A DNA stretch of 11,280 nt from Verrucomicrobiota bacterium. GTDB lineage: Bacteria > Verrucomicrobiota > Verrucomicrobiia > Limisphaerales > J093. The stretch is taken from positions 1-11,280 of the forward strand of contig RFJD01000569.1 of NCBI GenBank assembly GCA_003695015.1, read 5' to 3'. A model generated the notes under the pieces. That model saw only the letters and a list, made by a program, of their open reading frames with translations, was not told where the DNA came from and searched no databases. How positions within the stretch are numbered: the first letter of the stretch is position 1; every line of letters starts with the position of its first letter. Position numbers and translations under genes: made by a program. Positions 6,645 to 11,280 of the stretch are shown here, piece by piece.

Positions 6645-7331
6645 TCAGCCGGCCGGCCAGTCGGTCAAATCCTTCAACGCCAGTTCGCGCAGGCTGGAGC
6701 GGACGCGGTGCGCTTGCCGGAGGCGGTCGGGGCCGAACGTCTGGGCCACGGCCACGCAGCGCATCCCGGCGGCCAAGGCGGCTTGGATGCCGCTGGGGGC
6801 ATCCTCGATCACCACGCAGGCCCCGGGTGGAATGCCCAGTTTGCACGCCGCGGCCAGGAACAGGTCGGGCGCCGGTTTCTTGTGGCGGACGTCCTCGGCG
6901 GTCACGACCGCGTGCCAGCTTTCGGGCGGCAGGCCGATGAGGGTGAGGTTGGCGCGGACCTTGACCCGATCGGCGCTGGAGGCCACGGCGACCGCCAGGC
7001 CGGCTTCACGGCAGGCGTGGACCGTTTCGACCGCGCCCGGGAAGGCGCGCAGTTTCCGCGGGGCCAGCTCGAGATAGATTTCGTAGGTCCGGCGCTTGGC
7101 CTCGGCGAGGTCCAGCTCGACGCCGTGTTTTTCCGCGACGCCGCCGATGTAACGGTCCTCGCCCGTGCCGACGAAGGGCAGGAAATCCTCCGGCTGCACC
7201 GGGACCCCGCGTTCCCGGAACATCCTCACCGCCGCCTCGTTGATGAGCGGTTCGGAGTCGGTCAGGACGCCGTCCATGTCGAAGATGACCGCGCGGACGG
7301 CCGGGGCTGGGGTGGGGCGGACGGCGACCAT
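6645..7331 (-). CDS. HAD-superfamily hydrolase, beta-phosphoglucomutase/phosphatase-like
   Basis: 228 residues. Motif I is FDMDGVLTDS at 17-26, with nucleophile Asp18 and acid/base Asp20. Motif II is ASSAD at 117-121, motif III includes Lys152 in HKKPAPD, and motif IV is IEDAPSG at 175-181 with Glu176 and Asp177. A helical cap sits between motifs I and II, as in subfamily IA (CbbY/PGM-like). All catalytic residues are present, so it is probably an active phosphatase or phosphomutase on a sugar phosphate or related metabolite; the substrate cannot be read from sequence. The ATG at 7331 lies 6 bp after the nuoA stop, so the two are almost certainly one transcript, although no functional link between them is known. 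A Pro/Ala-rich leader of about 12 residues precedes the first strand. Confidence 0.92.
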   Translation of the reverse strand: MVAVRPTPAPAVRAVIFDMDGVLTDSEPLINEAAVRMFRERGVPVQPEDFLPFVGTGEDRYIGGVAEKHGVELDLAEAKRRTYEIYLELAPRKLRAFPGAVETVHACREAGLAVAVASSADRVKVRANLTLIGLPPESWHAVVTAEDVRHKKPAPDLFLAAACKLGIPPGACVVIEDAPSGIQAALAAGMRCVAVAQTFGPDRLRQAHRVRSSLRELALKDLTDWPAG

Positions 7332-7337
7332 GCGGGG

Positions 7338-7727
7338 TCAGCGTTTCCAGTCGAAGGCGCCTTTCTTGAGGGCGTAGAGGTAGCCGATGAACAGGGTGCC
7401 CAGGAAGCTGAGCATCGCCAGGAAGACGGTGTGACGGAGTTCCGGCCGGGCGAGCAAGTCCCGGAACGAGGCGGCCCACGGATAGAGGAAGACGACCTCG
7501 ATGTCGAAGAGGATGAAGAGCATCGCCACGAGGTAGAACCGGACCGACAGACGTCCCCGGACCGGGCTGGTGGGGATCATGCCGCACTCGTAGGGGATGT
7601 TCTTGAGGCGGGAATTCCGGCCGCGGCGGCCCAGCAGTTGGGACAACAGCAACATGCCGGCGGTGGTGGCCAAGGCCACCAGTCCCAGCAGCAGGACGGG
7701 CACGAACTGTTCGAGTTGCGAACGCAC
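7338..7727 (-). CDS. nuoA: NADH-quinone oxidoreductase subunit A
   Basis: 129 residues from a GTG at 7727; a TTG at 7763 would add 12 residues (PPAEPAPYPRDV-like), and neither start has a ribosome binding site. I prefer the GTG because the common NuoA pattern starts just before the first helix. The three membrane helices (about 8-32, 62-82 and 95-115) are those of NuoA. The YECG motif, with the conserved Cys48, lies at 46-49 in the loop, and RFYLVAMLFILFDIEVVFLYPW-type helix residues, including the conserved acidic pair Asp75 and Glu77, follow. NuoA is a membrane-arm subunit of complex I at the junction with the quinone site. No nuoB or other nuo gene follows: a HAD phosphatase comes next. 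An inverted repeat and a palindrome lie just upstream. Confidence 0.95.
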   Translation of the reverse strand: MRSQLEQFVPVLLLGLVALATTAGMLLLSQLLGRRGRNSRLKNIPYECGMIPTSPVRGRLSVRFYLVAMLFILFDIEVVFLYPWAASFRDLLARPELRHTVFLAMLSFLGTLFIGYLYALKKGAFDWKR

Positions 7728-7769
7728 GTCGCGAGGGTAGGGGGCCGGTTCGGCGGGTGGCAAGTGCGG

Positions 7770-7781
7770 CTTGCCGGCAAG
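7770..7781. promoter_or_regulatory. Perfect 12-bp palindrome upstream of nuoA
   Basis: CTTGCCGGCAAG is a perfect dyad. It lies 43 bp upstream of the GTG start of nuoA (7 bp upstream of the TTG alternative) and 4 bp from the large inverted repeat at 7786-7825. It has the shape of a dimeric regulator site but no known consensus that I recognise. Confidence 0.35.
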
Positions 7782-7785
7782 AGCA

Positions 7786-7825
7786 GGCCGGGACCGCCCG
7801 GCAACAGGGCCGAACGGTCCCGGCC
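7786..7825. terminator. 11-bp perfect inverted repeat between dehydrogenase and nuoA
   Basis: GGCCGGGACCG (7786-7796) pairs exactly with CGGTCCCGGCC (7815-7825) around an 18-nt loop. It lies 31 bp after the dehydrogenase stop at 7857 in the direction of transcription, so it probably ends that transcript. There is no U-run behind it on the minus strand, so a rho-dependent or U-less terminator, or an attenuator for nuoA, are alternatives. Confidence 0.5.
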
Positions 7826-7856
7826 GAAGGCAACGACACCTGCGACGGCCGGGGAC

Positions 7857-8768
7857 CTATCGCTGGAGAACCACGCCCCGCTCCCGGAAGGTCAGTTCGG
7901 CGATGCCGGACTTGTCCAGATCGCCCATGCCGGCCTTGAGCATGCGGTCGTACTGGCGCTTGGTGGCGGTGGCCACGGGCAATTCGAGCCGCATTTTCCG
8001 CGCCATGCGCACGGCCAAAGCGATCTCCCGCGCGGCCATGTCGGTGCGGAAGCCGTCCTCGTGTTGTCGCTGTTGCATCCGTTCCCCGTCGGTTTCCAGC
8101 ACCCGCGAGGCGGCGACCGTCTGGGCACAGATTTCCCGGACGAGGCCCAGGTCCAGCCCGACCGCCTCGGCCAGGGCGAGTCCTTCGGCGAGGATGGCGG
8201 TGTTGGCCATGGCGATCATGTGGATGATCAGCTTGAGCTTGGCGGCCGAGCCGGTGTCGCCGATGTACCGGACCACGCGGGCCAGACGGCGCAGCAACGG
8301 CGCCGCGCGCTCGAACGCCTCGGCCGGCCCCCCGCAGAGGATGTAAAGGCCGGTCGCCGGGCTGCTGCCGCAGGGAGTCAGACAGGCTTCCATGACGTCG
8401 GCGCCGGCCAGCGCGGCGTTTTCCTCGACCTTGGCGTGGGTTTCCGGGCTGACGGTGGCGCAGTTGACGAAGAGCCGTCCCTCGGCGCCGATCAAGAGGC
8501 TGTCGCCGTGCCGCGCATAGTAACCGAGCATGGCCTCGTCGTCGGCCGCGGCGGTCAGGATGATGTCCGCGCAGGCGGTGACTTTGGCCAGGGACCGCGG
8601 CGCTTCGCATCCGAGTTCGGAAGCCAGGGTTTGGGCGATCCGCCGCCGGGGATCATAGACCGAGGTGATGGGGAAGCCGCAGGCTTGGATGCGCCGGGCG
8701 ATGTCGGCGCCCATGCGTTCGACGCCCACCAGTCCGATCCGTTCGCGTGGTTTGTCTGCCGTGTTCAT
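7857..8768 (-). CDS. NAD(P)-dependent 3-hydroxyacid dehydrogenase-like protein with altered signatures
   Basis: 303 residues from the ATG at 8768. In-frame codons up to 8879 are read through an AT-rich promoter-like region and are not used. The fold is that of 3-hydroxyisobutyrate dehydrogenase and glyoxylate/succinic semialdehyde reductases: an N-terminal Rossmann domain (IGLVGVERMGADIA at 11-24), FVNCATVSPETH at 100-111, then a helical domain. Lys179 (KLIIHM) is at the position of the catalytic Lys of KLVVN-type proteins, and EGLALAEAVGLD follows as usual. The Rossmann loop reads G15-V-E17-R-M-G20 where GxGxxG is expected, the substrate motif DAPVSGG reads EACLTPCG, and the Asn after the Lys reads His183. 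It may use a modified substrate or cofactor, or be a non-catalytic relative. It is transcribed alone, from a candidate promoter at 8804-8833. Confidence 0.8.
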   Translation of the reverse strand: MNTADKPRERIGLVGVERMGADIARRIQACGFPITSVYDPRRRIAQTLASELGCEAPRSLAKVTACADIILTAAADDEAMLGYYARHGDSLLIGAEGRLFVNCATVSPETHAKVEENAALAGADVMEACLTPCGSSPATGLYILCGGPAEAFERAAPLLRRLARVVRYIGDTGSAAKLKLIIHMIAMANTAILAEGLALAEAVGLDLGLVREICAQTVAASRVLETDGERMQQRQHEDGFRTDMAAREIALAVRMARKMRLELPVATATKRQYDRMLKAGMGDLDKSGIAELTFRERGVVLQR

Positions 8769-8803
8769 GGTGGTGTGTGGGCCGGGTTGGGACCGGCGAA
8801 CCG

Positions 8804-8833
8804 AATATGCCAGCTTGAGTGATTCTGAATCAA
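8804..8833 (-). promoter_or_regulatory. Candidate promoter of the dehydrogenase gene
   Basis: In a distinctly AT-rich gap (8820-8880), the minus strand carries TTGATT (8833-8828) and, after 18 bp, CATATT (8809-8804), each with four of six matches to the sigma70 elements. Transcription would start near 8797, about 30 bp before the ATG. The -35 box overlaps the palindrome TGATTCTGAATCA (8820-8832), which could serve as an operator. Confidence 0.45.
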
Positions 8834-8853
8834 GAAAAATGAACCATGTCACC

Positions 8854-8866
8854 GGCTTATTAAGCC
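8854..8866. other. Short stem-loop in the intergenic region
   Basis: GGCTT and AAGCC (8854-8858, 8862-8866) with a 3-nt loop, followed on the plus strand by AAAAA. On the minus strand, the direction of the flanking genes, the T-run comes before the stem, so it is not a terminator for them. Meaning unknown. Confidence 0.3.
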
Positions 8867-8900
8867 AAAAAGCAAACATGGCGGCTCGATGCCATTCTCG

Positions 8901-8920
8901 ACGGCCGCAAGCTGCGGCGT
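8901..8920 (-). terminator. Stem-loop after the Nudix gene
   Basis: GCCGC (8904-8908) pairs with GCGGC (8914-8918) around AAGCT, and AC/GT extends the stem past a bulge. It lies 35 bp after the Nudix stop at 8955 on the minus strand. A T-run (CTTTTT, read at about 8872-8867) follows only 30 bp later, so termination here is a guess. Confidence 0.3.
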
Positions 8921-8954
8921 GGGGATTGGGGAAACCCGCCGCGGGGAAGGCCCC

Positions 8955-9386
8955 TCAGGTCCACCAGGAGGCTTCGGCCCGGAGACGCTCGATGAGGCTG
9001 GCGTCGGCCGGCGGGAACTCCAGCCCGGCCAGGTCTTCCCGCCGGGCCCACAACAGTTCCTGACCGTCGAGGCCGGCGGGTTCGCCCCGTTCCAGCCGGC
9101 ACCGGTAGAAGCGCAGGCGGATGGTGCGGTCCGGGTAGGCGTGGGTGTGGTCGAAGACGCAGTCCAGAACGCGAACCTCGATGCCGAGTTCCTCCCGCAG
9201 TTCGCGGGCCAGACACTGCTCCCAGGATTCGCCCGGTTCGCGCTTGCCGCCGGGGAATTCCCAGAGTCCGGCCAGATGCGCGCCCGCGGGCCGGCGGGTC
9301 AGAAGCAGGCGACCCTCGCGGAAAAGCAAGCCGGCTGCGACCTCGATCGGGGCCGGTGCCGAAGGGTGTGGGGGAGGCGGGGACAC
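8955..9386 (-). CDS. Nudix hydrolase, MutT-like (8-oxo-dGTP diphosphatase family)
   Basis: 143 residues from a GTG at 9386, 10 bp after the stop of the gene before it; no ribosome binding site is visible, and a long frame reaching 9821 runs through that gene and is a shadow there. A Pro-rich start of about 12 residues leads to APIEVAAGLLF, the first strand of MutT. The Nudix box is complete: G-x5-E in GKREPGE, then x7, then RELREELGI. LWEFPGGK before it and FDHTHAYPDRTIRL after it are typical of MutT-type enzymes that remove oxidised nucleotides such as 8-oxo-dGTP. A WWT C-terminus closes the protein. It is the last gene of an apparent operon with a UDP-glucose-dehydrogenase-like protein and a TPR protein. 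General Nudix function is sure; the exact substrate is not. Confidence 0.9.
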   Translation of the reverse strand: MSPPPPHPSAPAPIEVAAGLLFREGRLLLTRRPAGAHLAGLWEFPGGKREPGESWEQCLARELREELGIEVRVLDCVFDHTHAYPDRTIRLRFYRCRLERGEPAGLDGQELLWARREDLAGLEFPPADASLIERLRAEASWWT

Positions 9387-9396
9387 GGGCGTGGCG

Positions 9397-10689
9397 TCAG
9401 AACAGCGTGGCGGCGTCGTGATGTTCCCATCCCGCCGACCGCATTTCGTCCGGATCGAAGAAGCCGCGGCCGTCCACCAAGAGCGGGCGCCGGACGTGGC
9501 GGCGGAGTTCGGCCGGATCAAGCCGCCCGTAAACCGGCCAATCGGCGCCCAGGATGAGGGCGTCAGCTCCTTGGGCCGCCTCCTCGGGCGTGCGGGCGAC
9601 ATCGACCCACGGGAGGCGGAGCGGGTCGGCTTCCAGACTGGGATCGTGGACGCGGACCTGCACGCCGATGCCGAGGAGTTTGCGAACCAGCTCGAGGGTG
9701 GGGGATTCGACGAGTTGGTCGGTGTGGGGTTCGGTGGTGACACCCCAGACCGCGACGCGGGGGTTGGCCGCGGCGCGCAAATGATCGGCCAGGAAGGCGA
9801 AAACCCGTTCGAGGAAGGCAACGTGTGCCCGACGGGCGGCTTGGATCAAGCCGTTGCCGCGGACGACGGCGAGGGGCAGTTCGGCCAGCAGGGCGGGGCG
9901 GCTTTCGAGCAAGCCGCCCAAACCGAGCCCGGGTGCCGGCGGCCTTGGCGTGAGGTGTTCCCCGGCTTCCAGCCCCCGGCGGTAGTCGCGAAGCAACCGC
10001 GCGTTTTCGACGGCGCCGGCGGGGAAGGTCGTCACGGCCACTTGCTGGAACCAGGGCAGCGCATGGCGCGTCGCTTGGAGGACGCCCGCCGCCGGGGGAT
10101 CGGTCATCATGATGGGCGAACCGAAAGACTCGAAAACGGGGCGGCATTCCTCCAGCCCGCGGCGGGGTCCCAGGCTGGTCAGGATCCAAAGGGGTGGATG
10201 CCGGAGGGTTTCCAAGGCGGAGCGGGCGGGCAGGGCGAGCGGCAGGAGAGCCAGGTAAGGTTCGCGCTGGTTCCAAAGCGCGGAGCGCAGGGCGCGGGCG
10301 GCGGCGGGGAGAGCGGGGGCGGGGCCGAACTCGACCAAGATCAGCAGCCGCACCCGTCGCAACACGCCTGCGAATCGGTGGAAACGGCGTTGCCAGACCA
10401 TTTCCGCCTCGGCGGGGCCGGCTTGGGGCGTCTCGATCCAGAGAGCGACGGGCGGCGCCCCGGTCTCCTGCCACGGACCAAGGCGGCCAACGGCGGCTTG
10501 TTCCTCCCAAAGGGCGCCCAAGGCCGGGTCCCATTCGGGCGGCTGGAGCGGGCTGGTGGCGGAGTCCGCGTCCCCCTCGGGGACGTCCGTGTTGAGGCAG
10601 CGAACCGTGTGGCCGGCTCGGGCGAGGGCGGCGGCCAGAAGGGTGGCCGGATGGCCGCGGCCGAGGAGCGTGACCGGGATGCCTGACAT
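9397..10689 (-). CDS. UDP-glucose/GDP-mannose dehydrogenase-like protein, probably catalytically dead
   Basis: 430 residues, the normal length for this family. The ATG at 10689 is preceded by CGAGG 11-15 bp upstream. An N-terminal Rossmann-like domain (PVTLLGRGHPATLLAAALARAG at 5-26), a middle region with PEWDPALGALWEE (51-63) and VALWIETP (81-88), and a C-terminal domain (309-430) with VAVWG, SPTLELVRKLL, ADALILGADWP and VDGRGFFDP correspond to the three parts of UDP-sugar dehydrogenases. The active-site loop, normally GFGGSCFPKD with the catalytic Cys and Lys, reads GLGLGGLLESRP at 255-265: Cys and Lys are both missing. The FK-P-TDD-R-SP motif reads TTEPHTDQLVESP (318-330). GxGxxG ends in Ala15. 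It is therefore probably a non-enzymatic family member. Neighbours are a TPR gene 51 bp upstream and a Nudix gene 10 bp downstream. Confidence 0.8.
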   Translation of the reverse strand: MSGIPVTLLGRGHPATLLAAALARAGHTVRCLNTDVPEGDADSATSPLQPPEWDPALGALWEEQAAVGRLGPWQETGAPPVALWIETPQAGPAEAEMVWQRRFHRFAGVLRRVRLLILVEFGPAPALPAAARALRSALWNQREPYLALLPLALPARSALETLRHPPLWILTSLGPRRGLEECRPVFESFGSPIMMTDPPAAGVLQATRHALPWFQQVAVTTFPAGAVENARLLRDYRRGLEAGEHLTPRPPAPGLGLGGLLESRPALLAELPLAVVRGNGLIQAARRAHVAFLERVFAFLADHLRAAANPRVAVWGVTTEPHTDQLVESPTLELVRKLLGIGVQVRVHDPSLEADPLRLPWVDVARTPEEAAQGADALILGADWPVYGRLDPAELRRHVRRPLLVDGRGFFDPDEMRSAGWEHHDAATLF

Positions 10690-10740
10690 GTCCCGGAACC
10701 TCGTGGTCAGCCGCGCAGCGTCCCGAGCCGAAGAGCGGGC

Positions 10741-11280
10741 TCAGGGCTGGGGGCTGTTCCCGGAAGCCGCCGAGTCGCCGGCGGGCGTGGCCGGGGCGGC
10801 CGGTTCAGCCGCGGGTTTCGCCGAGGTGTCCGCCTGGTCCGGCGTGGGGGTGGTTTCCGCCGCCGGGCTGCTGGCGGGGGCGGCTCCGCCGGTGGTTTCG
10901 GCGGCCGGGGCGTTCGTCTCGGCAGTGCTGGTCTCGGCGGCGTTGGTCGCGCCCGGGGCGGGGGCGGTTTCGGCGGGCGTGGTCGGAGCGGCGGTTTCTT
11001 CCGCGGGTTGGGGCGCCAGCTCGGGGTGTTGTTCGAGGAGCTGTTCCCGCCGTTGCCGCGCCTCCATGGCCATGGGGCTGAAGCCGGCGAGGTCCGTCAT
11101 CTGGTCGTACACGCGCAGGGCTTCCTGGTACTTGCCCTGGGCCTCGTACAAGGCGGCCAGTGCCAGGCGGGCGCGGTTGGCGACCGGCTCGTCGGAATAG
11201 CGGGCGATGGTCGTTTCGTAGGCTTGGGCGGCCTCGTCCATCTTGTCCTGGGCGTCGAGGCAGGTGGCGATGCCCAAGGA
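10741..11280 (-). CDS. TPR protein with Ala/Pro/Thr-rich tail, C-terminal part, cut by right edge
   Basis: 179 residues are visible up to the TGA at 10741; the 5' end is outside the window. The first 80 residues hold tetratricopeptide-like helical repeats (GIATCLDAQDKMDEAAQAYE, ARLALAALYEAQGKYQEALR). These resemble the C-terminal repeats of CpoB/YbgF-like and YfgM-like envelope TPR proteins, which assist cell-envelope assembly. From about residue 90 a low-complexity tail rich in Ala, Pro, Thr, Glu and Ser runs to the end (APTTPAETAPAPG-like units), without a membrane segment. No exact family can be given without the N-terminus. It is the first gene, as far as seen, of the operon that continues with the dehydrogenase-like and Nudix genes. 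Confidence 0.8.
   Translation of the reverse strand, partial: SLGIATCLDAQDKMDEAAQAYETTIARYSDEPVANRARLALAALYEAQGKYQEALRVYDQMTDLAGFSPMAMEARQRREQLLEQHPELAPQPAEETAAPTTPAETAPAPGATNAAETSTAETNAPAAETTGGAAPASSPAAETTPTPDQADTSAKPAAEPAAPATPAGDSAASGNSPQP

Noticed and set aside
7006..8610. 534-codon minus-strand frame across HAD, nuoA and the dehydrogenase
   Set aside because: It runs through three recognisable genes in another frame and its product is Arg/Pro/Gly-rich low complexity.
6708..8822. 704-codon open frame on the plus strand
   Set aside because: It is antisense to the HAD, nuoA and dehydrogenase genes, all with clear motifs, and its product is Gly/Arg/Gln-rich with no domain; such frames are common in GC-rich DNA.
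9387..9821. N-terminal extension of the Nudix frame to 9821
   Set aside because: This stretch overlaps the dehydrogenase-like gene out of frame and is Ser/Pro/Arg-rich; the Nudix domain starts near 9350.
1..11280. CRISPR array, insertion sequence, integrase or phage gene
   Set aside because: I saw no spaced direct repeats, terminal inverted repeats around a transposase, or recombinase-like protein.

Overview
The window is 11.3 kb of GC-rich bacterial chromosome with closely packed genes on both strands and short gaps. Family content (a CAAX-protease-related protein of the type found in exosortase/PEP-CTERM genomes, a MauE/DoxX-like membrane protein with a CxC motif, a stand-alone nuoA, and an envelope protein I could not place) fits the Planctomycetota/Verrucomicrobiota group best, perhaps Verrucomicrobiota. 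That assignment is an inference; no rRNA or other decisive marker is present.

Layout. Positions 1-803 (+) hold the 3' part of a polysaccharide (Wzx-type) flippase. Facing it on the minus strand, 4810 to 951 holds a four-gene cluster, read in the order: a large exported or anchored protein of unknown function; a small exported protein with 8 Cys; a MauE-like redox membrane protein; a GT39-like (GT-C) membrane glycosyltransferase. A candidate promoter (TTGACA, 17 bp spacer, TAACGT) and three 9-bp tandem repeats precede the cluster. tRNA-Lys(TTT) lies at 5022-5096 (-). Next on the plus strand come a CPBP/CAAX-type intramembrane protease and a GNAT acetyltransferase, 20 bp apart. The rest is on the minus strand: a HAD phosphatase directly behind nuoA; an NAD(P)-dependent 3-hydroxyisobutyrate-dehydrogenase-like enzyme; then an apparent operon of TPR protein (cut by the right edge), a degenerate UDP-glucose-dehydrogenase-like protein and a MutT-type Nudix hydrolase.

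How the genes may work together. The left half is about the cell envelope: glycan export, lipid-linked glycosyl transfer, and an exported Cys-rich protein next to a MauE-type protein that could supply disulfide chemistry. This cluster, which looks less GC-rich by eye, is the best candidate for an undescribed system. The right half is mostly housekeeping metabolism, but two of its dehydrogenase-family proteins have lost signature residues, and the gap upstream of nuoA carries a strong inverted repeat and a perfect 12-bp palindrome. Start codons are uncertain for several genes because Shine-Dalgarno sequences are mostly weak; the alternatives are given in each entry.
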